Source: Terrisporobacter mayombei (lineage in GTDB: Bacteria; Bacillota; Clostridia; Peptostreptococcales; Peptostreptococcaceae). Taken from it: a stretch of DNA of 64,000 nucleotides. A program made the translations under genes and the position numbers. The stretch spans positions 1-64,000 of the forward strand of contig NZ_JAHZMP010000007.1 of assembly GCF_020748465.1 (NCBI RefSeq), given 5' to 3'. Below, piece by piece: positions 42,535 to 50,697 of the stretch; position 1 is the first letter of the stretch; each line of letters begins with the position of its first letter. Under the pieces are notes generated by a model. It saw only the letters and a program-made list of their open reading frames with translations. It was not told where the DNA came from and made no database searches.

Positions 42535-42801
42535 TTATTCATAAAATTCTCTTTGCCATGGCCAAGGTTCATCCACCCATCCAAAAGGACAAGAACTACT
42601 ACTATGACCAAAGTTCATCAAAGGTCCATATTTTTTTTCATATGCTTTTACTGCTTGTTCAAACTGTTGTCCTAATGAGTTATATAAACATATAGCATTC
42701 TTATCTGTAGGATTATTATCTAAATATAAATTTAAATCTAAACATGCAAAACAAAGTTCTTGGACTCTAAGCATTTGTTCAGCTCTACTCATACTTGTCA
42801 T
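42535..42801 (-). CDS. cotJB: Spore coat protein CotJB
   Basis: An 88-residue helical protein with the CotJB motifs VQELCFACLDLNLYLD and YGPLMNFGHS, ending in a WPWQ-rich tail. Its start codon overlaps the stop codon of cotJA by one base (TAATG), with AGGAGGTAG upstream. Thought to help assemble CotJC. Confidence 0.93.
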   Translation of the reverse strand: MTSMSRAEQMLRVQELCFACLDLNLYLDNNPTDKNAICLYNSLGQQFEQAVKAYEKKYGPLMNFGHSSSSCPFGWVDEPWPWQREFYE

Positions 42802-43007
42802 TATCTTCTACCTCCTCTTTTTTTAGGTGATGAATATAATGCAGGATTATACATTTCAGAATCAAATAAGTTTAACTCTGGAAAAATTGTACCGTACTTA
42901 AGCGCACATTCAAGATTATATATTTTTGTAAGCACTTGATCATTTACATATGGTCTAGCTAAGCAGTTACCACAGTTTTGTGAAACTCCTCTAGATGTAT
43001 TTTCCAT
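42801..43007 (-). CDS. cotJA: Spore coat-associated protein CotJA
   Basis: A 68-residue protein with the CotJA core LARPYVNDQVLTKIYNLECAL (split at residue 17-37) and LPFYSSP-like PALYSSP near the end. GGAGGT lies before the start. First gene of the operon; a mother-cell sigma factor promoter is expected upstream (43010-43090 on the minus strand), but no clear match was picked out. Confidence 0.92.
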   Translation of the reverse strand: MENTSRGVSQNCGNCLARPYVNDQVLTKIYNLECALKYGTIFPELNLFDSEMYNPALYSSPKKRGGRR

Positions 43008-43160
43008 ATTGTCAAAACCTCCTTGTTGAATTAGATATTTCTATCTTAATTCTATACTATTCCGATTATTCGAAATCGTGAGTACTTGCTTGTATAAAAC
43101 CTATGAAATATGATAAAATTAATTTTATGTATATATATGTAGAGAATATGAGGTGAAAAG

Positions 43161-44030
43161 ATGAGTGAATTAGCAGGAAATGGCTGTCAAATAATAGTAC
43201 CTTTTGATGAGCGCAAACCTTTGAAAGAAATCGAAAAAAGTATATTAAAAAAATATAGAAAATACACTTGGTCTAAATTTATAAAAGCAATAAAAGATTA
43301 TAAATTAGTTGAAGAAGGAGATAAAATTGCTGTAGCCATATCTGGAGGTAAAGACAGTTTACTTATGGCAAAAATGTTTCAAGAATTAAAAAGACACGGG
43401 CAAGTAAACTTTGAATTAGAATTTATAGCAATGGATCCAGGATACCACAAAGATATAAGACAATTATTAATAGATAACTGTGAATATTTAGAAATACCAA
43501 TAAAACTATTTGATGCAAACATATTTGAAGTAGCGGATGAAATAGCAAGTGATTATCCTTGTTATATGTGTGCAAGAATGAGAAGAGGGGCATTATATAA
43601 TAAGGCTGAGGAATTGGGATGTAATAAGTTAGCTTTAGGTCATCATTTTGATGATGTTATAGAAACTACAATGCTTAACTTATTATGTGCTGGAAACTTT
43701 AAGACAATGCTTCCAAAGCTTAATTCAACAAACTTCGATGGAATACAAATAATAAGACCTCTTTATTATATAAGAGAAGAAAGTATTATTAAATTTATAC
43801 AAAATAGTGGAATATGGCCATTAAATTGTGCTTGTATGGTTGCGGCTAAAAAAACAGGAAATAAAAGATATGAAATTAAAGACTTAATTAAATCTTTAGG
43901 GGATAACTTTCAAGAGGTTGAAAAATCAATATTTAGATCAGCCCAAAATGTATACTTAGATTCAGTTTTAGGCTGGGAACAAGATGGAGAAAGACATTCC
44001 TTCTTAGATAAATTTGAATATGAAGAATAA
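43161..44030 (+). CDS. TtcA-like PP-loop tRNA thiolation enzyme
   Basis: A 289-residue ATP-dependent tRNA-modifying protein of the TtcA/TtuA group. The PP-loop is AVAISGGKDSLLMA near residue 60. The paired cysteines that bind the 4Fe-4S cluster are in YPCYMCARMRRGALY, with a third in LNCACMVA. The helix GHHFDDVIETTMLNLL follows. It probably adds sulfur to a cytidine in tRNA (position 32); this is inferred from the family. ATG with GAGGTGA upstream; stands alone and ends at a terminator. Confidence 0.88.
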   Translation: MSELAGNGCQIIVPFDERKPLKEIEKSILKKYRKYTWSKFIKAIKDYKLVEEGDKIAVAISGGKDSLLMAKMFQELKRHGQVNFELEFIAMDPGYHKDIRQLLIDNCEYLEIPIKLFDANIFEVADEIASDYPCYMCARMRRGALYNKAEELGCNKLALGHHFDDVIETTMLNLLCAGNFKTMLPKLNSTNFDGIQIIRPLYYIREESIIKFIQNSGIWPLNCACMVAAKKTGNKRYEIKDLIKSLGDNFQEVEKSIFRSAQNVYLDSVLGWEQDGERHSFLDKFEYEE

Positions 44031-44040
44031 AATATAAAAT

Positions 44041-44070
44041 AACCGTTGAAATAACAATTCAACGGTTTTT
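44041..44070 (+). terminator. Intrinsic terminator
   Basis: AACCGTTGAA pairs with TTCAACGGTT, then T residues. Confidence 0.9.
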
Positions 44071-44125
44071 CTTTATACTAATTATGATAAAATATAATTA
44101 TAGTTATAAAGAGAGGGGAATTATT

Positions 44126-45136
44126 TTGAAGAAGATTTACATGGATTTTGAAATGAATATGCCAAGTTCCAAAAGTAAGAGGGAGAGTTTTAAAGCGGAG
44201 ATTATAGCCATAGGTGCCATTAAATATGATACTAAAAGTGGAAAAATAGATAAGTTTAAATCTTTAATCAAACCAGTAACTAATCAAGAAGTATTTCCTC
44301 ATATTGAGGAACTTACCCACATTACAACTAAAGATTTGGAGACTGCCCCAACTTATGAAAATGTTATGAGAGATTTTAAATCATGGCTTGGTATATATTC
44401 AGATATTGAAGGAATTTATACGTTTGGAAATTTAGACTTAACTTGTTTTAATTATACAGATAGATTAAGCTCTCAAAAAAATAATCATCCAAGATTTTTA
44501 AGCAATATAAGAAACTTATTTGTGGACATTAAAGATAAGTATATAAATTATGGTATGAAGTGTATGAACTATGTATCTTTAAAAAATCTTTTAGAATATG
44601 CAAATGTAAAGTTTTGTGGGGATGCACATGATCCATTGTATGATGCATACAATTTATATATATTAGATAAGGTCTTAGAAGAAAATGATAAAATAAGAAA
44701 TTTATTAATAATACACGATTTTTTAAAACCACCATTCACTGCCTTAAATGAAGATTTGGAAAATAGACTCGAAGAATATAGACAGTATTTATATAATCAA
44801 AATGGGGAATTTGATATTTACTGTATATCTTTAGAAGTTATTAAAACTATTAAACTATATTTATCATCTATAAAAGAAATAAATGTTCATGAGATAGATA
44901 TTATTCGAGATGTAAGCAAAAAACTAGAATCACTGGATAAATTAAAAGATATAAAAGAAGGTTATTTTTATGTTTTAGATAATTTGTACCTAGATATGAA
45001 AGAACTATTAGACGATGCTCTTTTATATAAATTGAATCAACAAGAATATGAGGAAGAAGTTGATAATATAATTGATTTATTTAATGAAGATTTAGAAGTA
45101 GAAAATATAACTGAAGTAGCAACAGATATAACGTAA
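44126..45136 (+). CDS. 3'-5' exonuclease, DEDDh family, with C-terminal extension
   Basis: A 336-residue protein with an N-terminal DEDDh exonuclease domain: YMDFEMNMP gives the first D and E, GIYTFGNLDLTCF the second acidic residue, and CGDAHDPLYDAYNL the histidine and last aspartate. The C-terminal 150 residues are helical and acidic, of unknown role. The frame is open from 44084, but the TTG at 44126 is preceded by GAGAGGGG at seven bases and gives an N-terminus right before the catalytic motif. Substrate (DNA or RNA) is unknown. Confidence 0.8.
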   Translation: MKKIYMDFEMNMPSSKSKRESFKAEIIAIGAIKYDTKSGKIDKFKSLIKPVTNQEVFPHIEELTHITTKDLETAPTYENVMRDFKSWLGIYSDIEGIYTFGNLDLTCFNYTDRLSSQKNNHPRFLSNIRNLFVDIKDKYINYGMKCMNYVSLKNLLEYANVKFCGDAHDPLYDAYNLYILDKVLEENDKIRNLLIIHDFLKPPFTALNEDLENRLEEYRQYLYNQNGEFDIYCISLEVIKTIKLYLSSIKEINVHEIDIIRDVSKKLESLDKLKDIKEGYFYVLDNLYLDMKELLDDALLYKLNQQEYEEEVDNIIDLFNEDLEVENITEVATDIT

Positions 45137-45164
45137 AATGATTTCAAAAGAAATCATTTTTTTG
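45135..45164 (+). terminator. Intrinsic terminator
   Basis: AAAATGATTT pairs with AAATCATTTT, then T residues; overlaps the stop codon. Confidence 0.85.
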
Positions 45165-45227
45165 TTTTAAATAATAAATATTATAAATATAAATAAGAAA
45201 GAGGATTATGTAAGAGGAGGAGGGTGT

Positions 45228-45926
45228 ATGTTTATAACTACAGTTATAAAAATGTCTACTTTAATAAAAATAATATTTTTTATTGTCCTTGCAGTGATAA
45301 TAATAAGGTATATAAAAAATATTAAGGCATCAGTGGTAGGAGGTAAAAAAACGATTAATTACTTATTAAGAAGAAACACAAAATCATTCCTTAAAAATAG
45401 ATACAATATGTTTAATATACATAGTAGAAAAGAAGATGCTAAGGTGTACAACATAAATAGTGATGAGGATGTAATAAGATATGCTAATGGATATATTTAT
45501 AAAGGTCAAATTAAAAATGGTATAAGAGAAGGTCTTGGAACTTGCTACTTTGCAAATAAGGATGTTTATGAGGGAATGTGGAAAGATGACAAAATGGAAT
45601 GTGTAGGTAAATATGTATTTGCAGATAAATCCTTTTATAGTGGTGATTTTAAAAATGGATGCAAGGAAGGTATTGGAGTTTATACTTGCGACGATTACAA
45701 ATATATTGGTCAGTATTATGCAGATAGAAAGGGAAGAGTAGGAACATTCCATCTACCAGAAAATTCATATTTAAAGGTTATTATTGAAAATGGAACAATT
45801 GTAGAAGGCACATATATAAGAGAAGGACATGAAGAGGAATATATTTATAATATTGATTTAAGTAATGAAAGAGAAGTAATTAAAAATATTAGATCTTATT
45901 TTGTAAGAGATGTTTCTAATATATAA
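45228..45926 (+). CDS. Membrane-anchored MORN-repeat protein
   Basis: A 232-residue protein with an N-terminal span (residues 9-27) and a basic stretch, then MORN repeats: YIYKGQIKNGIREGLGTCYF, VYEGMWKDDKMECVGKYVF, SFYSGDFKNGCKEGIGVY, YKYIGQYYADRKGRVGTF. MORN repeats form a flat sheet that binds lipids or proteins. GGAGGAGGG precedes the ATG. It lies 25 bases upstream of an intracellular subtilisin gene with no terminator between, so the two are probably one operon, an uncommon pairing. Confidence 0.85.
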   Translation: MFITTVIKMSTLIKIIFFIVLAVIIIRYIKNIKASVVGGKKTINYLLRRNTKSFLKNRYNMFNIHSRKEDAKVYNINSDEDVIRYANGYIYKGQIKNGIREGLGTCYFANKDVYEGMWKDDKMECVGKYVFADKSFYSGDFKNGCKEGIGVYTCDDYKYIGQYYADRKGRVGTFHLPENSYLKVIIENGTIVEGTYIREGHEEEYIYNIDLSNEREVIKNIRSYFVRDVSNI

Positions 45927-45951
45927 TTTAATAATATTGGAGTGAAATATT

Positions 45952-46881
45952 ATGAAAAACCAAAATGATGATTATAAAGTAAAACTTATTCCCTTTATTA
46001 TGAATCGAGGAGTAAAAAATATAGGAAAAACACCTTATGGAGTAGCCATGATTCAAGCAAAAAATATGTGGAGTGAATCTAGTAGAGGTGAGGGTATAAA
46101 TATCGCAGTAATAGACTCAGGTTGCGATATTGACCATGAAAGTTTAAAGGACAATATTGTATTTGTTAGAAATTTTACTGATGAAGATAAGAAAAACCCT
46201 AATATAGTGATTGATAGAGTTGGTCATGGTACTCATGTGGCAGGAATTATAGCTGCAAATGGAAATAATAATACAGTAGTAGGAGTAGCTCCATGGTCTA
46301 ATTTATACATTTTAAAAGCTATTGATAGAACTGGAAGTGGAAAAGTAAGCTGGGTAATTAATGCTATAAATTATGCTGTGGATAAGAATGTTGATATTAT
46401 ATCCATGTCTCTTGGTATGCCAAACAATGACCCAAAGCTTGAAAAAGCAATAAAACATGCTGTTAATAATAATATATTAGTAGTATGTGCTGCTGGTAAT
46501 GAAGGTGATGGAAATGCAGGTGATTTTGAATACTCATATCCAGCATCTTATGTAGATGTAATATCAGTGGGTGCTGTAGATAAAAAAGGGGTTCCTGCTA
46601 GCTTTTCAAATGCTAATCTAGTAGTAGACTTGGTAGCTCCAGGGGTAGATGTAGTATCTACTTATCCTAATAATCAATTTGCCAGTTTAAGTGGAACAAG
46701 TATGGCAGCACCTCATGTTAGTGGAAGTTTAGCACTACTTAAAAATTGGTCTCATGAAGAATTTCAAAGAGATTTAACTCAAGAAGAGATTTACGCACAA
46801 CTTATAAAGTATACAAAAAATTTAGGATATCCTAGAACAGTGCAAGGTAATGGATTGATTTATTTAAAAGATAAAAAATAA
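45952..46881 (+). CDS. Intracellular subtilisin-like serine protease (ISP type)
   Basis: A 309-residue S8 protease with the triad visible: Asp in AVIDSGCDIDH, His in GHGTHVAGIIAANG, Ser in LSGTSMAAPHVSG. The oxyanion Asn lies in CAAGNEGDG. There is no signal peptide. The short N-terminal extension carries KLIPFIMN, equal to the LIPY/LIPF motif with which intracellular subtilisins block their own active site until it is cut off. These enzymes degrade cell proteins in stationary phase or sporulation. Follows the MORN gene; ends at a terminator. Confidence 0.93.
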   Translation: MKNQNDDYKVKLIPFIMNRGVKNIGKTPYGVAMIQAKNMWSESSRGEGINIAVIDSGCDIDHESLKDNIVFVRNFTDEDKKNPNIVIDRVGHGTHVAGIIAANGNNNTVVGVAPWSNLYILKAIDRTGSGKVSWVINAINYAVDKNVDIISMSLGMPNNDPKLEKAIKHAVNNNILVVCAAGNEGDGNAGDFEYSYPASYVDVISVGAVDKKGVPASFSNANLVVDLVAPGVDVVSTYPNNQFASLSGTSMAAPHVSGSLALLKNWSHEEFQRDLTQEEIYAQLIKYTKNLGYPRTVQGNGLIYLKDKK

Positions 46882-46893
46882 ATAGTTTTTTTA

Positions 46894-46934
46894 GCTTGAA
46901 ACTTAATTATAAAAAGTTTCAAGCACTTTTTTTT
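46894..46934 (+). terminator. Intrinsic terminator
   Basis: GCTTGAAACTT pairs with AAGTTTCAAGC, then ACTTTTTTTT. Confidence 0.9.
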
Positions 46935-46985
46935 GGAAAAAATATAAAATTTTATTTTTTACCTCAAAATTTTACAAAAAAATGA

Positions 46986-47017
46986 TATAATAAACTAGAA
47001 AGTAACAAAATTGTAAC
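46986..47017 (+). promoter_or_regulatory. Possible -10 element and WalR-like box before ftsE
   Basis: TATAAT at 46986-46991, with no good -35, then AGTAAC, five bases, TGTAAC at 47001-47017: 11 of 12 positions of the WalR consensus. The box would lie at or just after the transcription start. In Bacillus the ftsEX-activated hydrolase CwlO is a WalR target. Confidence 0.35.
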
Positions 47018-47057
47018 TAATTAGATGCTTAAAATTAAAATACATGGAGTTGAGACA

Positions 47058-47729
47058 ATGATTAAATTTACAAAAGTAGAGAAGCAATACTCTGACGGAA
47101 ATAAATGTCTACAAGATATAAATCTTAAAATAGATAAAGGAGAATTTATTTTTTTAGTAGGACATTCAGGGGCAGGAAAATCAAGCCTTCTAAAATTGAT
47201 AACTAGAGAAGAAAAAGTTACAGATGGAACAATTATAGTTAATAAAGAAAACATAACTAATATAAAAAACTCAATGCTACACAAGTACAGAAGAAATATA
47301 GGAATAGTTTTTCAAGATTACAGATTAATTAAAGAAAAAACTGTATATGAAAATGTGGAATTAGCACTTAGAGTAGTAGGAGAAAATCCTAAGAATATAA
47401 GATATAAGGTTATGGAAGTTTTAGAAAGTGTAGGAATAGCTCATAAATATAAAAAATACCCAGATGAATTATCAGGTGGTGAGTGTCAAAGAGTTGGTAT
47501 AGCGAGGGCATTAGTAAATAAACCTTCTATTATAATTGCCGATGAGTGCACAGGAAATCTAGATATGGATAATTCTATTTCTATAATGAAGCTACTAGAG
47601 GAAATAAATAAAAGAGGTATTACAGTAATCATGGCTACTCATAACTTGGAGTTAGTAAGAGAATTTCCTAGGAGAATTGTTAAAATTGAAGGTGGCAAAA
47701 TAATTTATGACACAAAGAGGTGCGAATAA
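47058..47729 (+). CDS. ftsE: Cell division ATP-binding protein FtsE
   Basis: A 223-residue ABC ATPase of the FtsEX complex. Walker A GHSGAGKSSLLK, Q-loop FQDYRLI, signature LSGGECQRVGIARAL and Walker B IIIADECTGNLD are complete. The open frame starts at 47025, but ATG 47058 (GGAG upstream) gives the standard N-terminus MIKFTKVEKQY. It drives FtsX to activate a wall hydrolase outside the cell. Its stop codon overlaps the ftsX start by one base. Confidence 0.96.
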   Translation: MIKFTKVEKQYSDGNKCLQDINLKIDKGEFIFLVGHSGAGKSSLLKLITREEKVTDGTIIVNKENITNIKNSMLHKYRRNIGIVFQDYRLIKEKTVYENVELALRVVGENPKNIRYKVMEVLESVGIAHKYKKYPDELSGGECQRVGIARALVNKPSIIIADECTGNLDMDNSISIMKLLEEINKRGITVIMATHNLELVREFPRRIVKIEGGKIIYDTKRCE

Positions 47730-48625
47730 TGAAGATAATATCAAAAATAACATATAGTTTGAAGCAGGGATTAAAAGGTGTATTTAGTAATAAAACTATG
47801 AGTTTAATTTCTGTAGTTTCAGTAACGTCAGTTCTAGCCATACTTGGAATAGTGTTATGTATAGTATTAAATATTAACTCATTTATGGAGAAAACACAAA
47901 ATGAAGTAAATGAGATAAGAGTAGCTTTAGATTCAAAATTAAGCAAAGATAATAGGTTAAAAGTAAAAGAAGAATTGCAAAAAATAAGTGGAGTTGAAAG
48001 CGTTGAGTATCAAACGAAGGATGAAGCTTTTAACAATATGAAAGAAAGTTTTGGTGATGATAAGGAGCTGTTAGAAGGAGTTAAAAATCCTTTGGATGAC
48101 TATTTTGTAGTAACTATTGCTGATTCTCAGGAAATAAAAACTTTGGCAAATAATATGGAAAAAATAGAAGGTGTTATAGAGGTTCAATATTATGAAGAAA
48201 TTATGGAAAACTTTATAACAGCTTCAAATACAGTAAAACAATTTGGAGGAATTGTAATAGGATTCCTATTAATAGTTTGTTTAGTATTAATATCTAATAC
48301 CATAAAAGCCAGAGTATATAGCAAAAAGGAAGAAATACAAGTTATAAAATATATAGGTGGTAGTAATAGATTTGTTATAGCTCCATTTATAGTAGAAGGA
48401 TGCATAATAGGCTTATTTGGTTCTTTAATATCTCTTGCTATATGTACAGGAATGTATAAGTATGTAGTGGAAAATATGCAAATATCTCTAAATTCAATTA
48501 TTGGAGATATGATGTTGCCTCTTTCAAGCGTATCCTACTTACTAGTTTTAGTATTATTTGTTACAGGAATAATGGTAGGAATATTAGGAAGTGGACTATC
48601 TGTAAAAAAATATTTAAAAGTATAA
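47729..48625 (+). CDS. ftsX: Cell division protein FtsX
   Basis: A 298-residue membrane partner of FtsE with four spans (about 24-46, 173-195, 222-245, 270-292) and an outside loop between the first two that binds a wall hydrolase. Motifs: the N-terminal QGLKGVFSNKTMSLISVVSVTSVL and the loop piece VESVEYQTKDEAF (first segment broken here). ATG 47729 overlaps the ftsE stop (TAATG); AAGAGGTG lies six bases upstream. The next gene encodes a coiled-coil M23 peptidase, the likely hydrolase. Confidence 0.95.
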   Translation: MKIISKITYSLKQGLKGVFSNKTMSLISVVSVTSVLAILGIVLCIVLNINSFMEKTQNEVNEIRVALDSKLSKDNRLKVKEELQKISGVESVEYQTKDEAFNNMKESFGDDKELLEGVKNPLDDYFVVTIADSQEIKTLANNMEKIEGVIEVQYYEEIMENFITASNTVKQFGGIVIGFLLIVCLVLISNTIKARVYSKKEEIQVIKYIGGSNRFVIAPFIVEGCIIGLFGSLISLAICTGMYKYVVENMQISLNSIIGDMMLPLSSVSYLLVLVLFVTGIMVGILGSGLSVKKYLKV

Positions 48626-48644
48626 AAAAATTTGGGGGAAAAGT

Positions 48645-49736
48645 ATGAAGAAAATAATATCAACAGCTTTAATTTGCTCAATGTTATTTTCAGCTAGTAG
48701 TACAATATATATTAATGCTGAAAATACAGAAAGCAAGTTAAAAGCTAATCAAGAAAAACAGGATGAATTAGATGTAAAGATAAGAAATTTAAATGAAAAG
48801 AAAGAAAAAGTAGAAGAAAAAATTAATCAAGCAAATAAAAAAATAGAAACAATAAATAATGAATCGAAAAAATTAAAAGAAGACATTAAGAAACTAGAAG
48901 AAGATATAGCCTCAAATGAAGAAAGCTTAGGAGAAAGATTAAAAGTTATAAACAATAACTATACATTAGGTTATTTAAAGGTTATACTAAGTAGTAATTC
49001 TATTTCTGATTTTTTAAATAATGTTTATATAGTACAAGAAGTTGTAGAACAAGATAAACAAATGCTAAAAGATTTAGAATCTGATAAAAGTGAAATAGAA
49101 GAGAAAAAAACAACAATAGATAAAAATAAAGAAGAAGCCAAAGTAATTAAAGATGAGTTAGTTAAGGATAAAGAAAGCTTAGATGAAGATAAAGCAGAGC
49201 TGAAAAAATTAAAGAACGAATTAGGTAATGAAGAGGAAGCATTAGAAGAAAAGCTACAAAAAATAGCAGCAGAAAATGCTGCGGCTTCTAGTGAATCAAA
49301 TTCTAGCAAATCAGATTTAAGTAATTCAAGTAATTCAAATGATGTAATATCAAATGGATCATGGCCAGTACCTGGATATAGTACAATATCTTCACCTTTT
49401 GGATATAGAATACATCCTGTACTAGGTGTAAGCAAATTACATACAGGAATAGATATACCAGCTCCTACAGGAACTCCAGCAGTAGCTGTTGCTAGTGGAA
49501 CGGTGATTTACTCAGGTGTTCAGGGAAGTTATGGAAATACAGTAATGATAAGACATGATAATGGACTCGTGTCACTTTATGCTCATAATAGTTCTTTAGT
49601 AGTTAAAGTAGGAGATAAGGTTAAAAAAGGACAAGTTGTTACTAAAATAGGAACATCAGGGAGATCAACAGGGCCACATTTACATTTTGAAATTAGAGTA
49701 AATGGAACTCCTCAAAACCCATTAAATTACTTATAA
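48645..49736 (+). CDS. M23 peptidase with coiled coil, EnvC/CwlO-like
   Basis: A 363-residue exported wall endopeptidase. Signal peptide about 1-26; a long coiled coil from residue 30 to 215 (heavy in Lys, Glu, Asn; KLKEDIKKLEEDIAS, DKAELKKLKNELGNEEEAL); a Ser-rich linker; then the LytM domain with zinc ligands in KLHTGIDIPAP, ASGTVIYSG and GPHLHFEIRVNG. The position right after ftsX and the coiled coil match the activators/hydrolases controlled by FtsEX (EnvC, PcsB, CwlO). Unlike EnvC, the metal ligands are intact, so it should be active itself. Confidence 0.93.
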   Translation: MKKIISTALICSMLFSASSTIYINAENTESKLKANQEKQDELDVKIRNLNEKKEKVEEKINQANKKIETINNESKKLKEDIKKLEEDIASNEESLGERLKVINNNYTLGYLKVILSSNSISDFLNNVYIVQEVVEQDKQMLKDLESDKSEIEEKKTTIDKNKEEAKVIKDELVKDKESLDEDKAELKKLKNELGNEEEALEEKLQKIAAENAAASSESNSSKSDLSNSSNSNDVISNGSWPVPGYSTISSPFGYRIHPVLGVSKLHTGIDIPAPTGTPAVAVASGTVIYSGVQGSYGNTVMIRHDNGLVSLYAHNSSLVVKVGDKVKKGQVVTKIGTSGRSTGPHLHFEIRVNGTPQNPLNYL

Positions 49737-49761
49737 TCTTTTTGGATAAGGAGTAGTATTT

Positions 49762-50283
49762 ATGCAAGAATATGTGGTAGTAGACTTAGAAACTACAGGA
49801 CTAGACCCATATAGTGGTTGTGAAATAATAGAAATAGGTATAACAGAAATAAAAAATAATCAAATAGTAAGGAATTATTCAAGATTAGTAAAGCCAGATG
49901 CAAATATACCTTCTTTTATAACAGAAATAACTGGTATAACAAATGAAATGGTAGAAAATGAAGAAGGTATAGAAACTGTTTTACCAAGATTTAGAAAATT
50001 TTTAAGCGATAGAGTTATGATAGCGCATAATGCCAAATTTGATTTGAAGTTTTTAAATTATTATTTGCAAAAATATAATTTAGAACAAATAGACAATCAT
50101 ATATGTACTCTAGAAATGCTTAAAAAATGTAAATCATATAAAGGAAAAAATAAAAAACTGGAAACTGCATGTAATTATTATAATATTATTAATGAAAATG
50201 CTCATAGAGCTGATAGCGATACTAAGGCTACAGCAGAGTTGTTCTTAATAATAAAAGATGAAGTATTTCCAGAAACTATATAA
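49762..50283 (+). CDS. DEDDh 3'-5' exonuclease, DNA polymerase III epsilon-like
   Basis: A 173-residue exonuclease domain alone. Motif I VVDLETTGLDPYSG, motif II MIAHNAKFDLKFLN, and motif III HRADSDTKAT with the catalytic histidine are present. It resembles the proofreading domain of PolC/DnaQ or DinG N-terminal domains. Ribosome binding site AAGGAG. It lies 25 bases after the M23 peptidase gene and may share its transcript, but has no obvious link in function. Confidence 0.88.
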   Translation: MQEYVVVDLETTGLDPYSGCEIIEIGITEIKNNQIVRNYSRLVKPDANIPSFITEITGITNEMVENEEGIETVLPRFRKFLSDRVMIAHNAKFDLKFLNYYLQKYNLEQIDNHICTLEMLKKCKSYKGKNKKLETACNYYNIINENAHRADSDTKATAELFLIIKDEVFPETI

Positions 50284-50291
50284 TTAAGACT

Positions 50292-50324
50292 AAGAGCTAT
50301 AGATAAATCTATAGCTCTTTTTTA
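50292..50324 (+). terminator. Intrinsic terminator
   Basis: AAGAGCTATAGA pairs with TCTATAGCTCTT, then T residues. Confidence 0.92.
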
Positions 50325-50397
50325 TATTGGAAATTTTGTGTTCAATAAAAGTATAGATTCATAGTATATATTAGTAGGAATAATAGGGGGATTAGAT

Positions 50398-50697
50398 ATG
50401 AATCACATTTATGTAAATATTTATACAGATAAAGTTAAGTTTTACATAGTTTACTATGATCAAAATGAGAAAAGACAAATTAAAGATGATGAAATTATAT
50501 TACCTATTTCTTTTAGTATGGGTGATAAATTATATTATATAAAAAAAATAATAAGCACAATAATAAATCAATATAATATAGAAGCATATTGTTTGGAAGT
50601 AGATAGAGATATAGGTGTGGAGATAGTAGATGCAGTAAAGATGGAAGGAGTTCTAGAAGAATTATTCTCAAGTAAAGGAGTAATACTATGGAAATAA
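50398..50697 (+). CDS. Small protein overlapping a Ser/Thr kinase gene
   Basis: A 99-residue protein with no recognised domain. It starts with two strands (HIYVNIYTDKVKFYIVYYDQN), has a helix (LYYIKKIISTIINQY) and ends in an acidic helix and strand (VLEELFSSKGVILWK), a pattern a bit like the start of an RNase H-like/actin fold. GGGGGA precedes the ATG. Its last ten bases overlap the kinase gene, so translation is coupled and a partner or substrate role is possible. Confidence 0.6.
   Translation: MNHIYVNIYTDKVKFYIVYYDQNEKRQIKDDEIILPISFSMGDKLYYIKKIISTIINQYNIEAYCLEVDRDIGVEIVDAVKMEGVLEELFSSKGVILWK

Noticed and set aside
43010..43090. Sigma E or sigma K promoter before cotJA
   Set aside because: Fragments such as GAATAAT are present, but no -35 and -10 pair with correct spacing could be matched.
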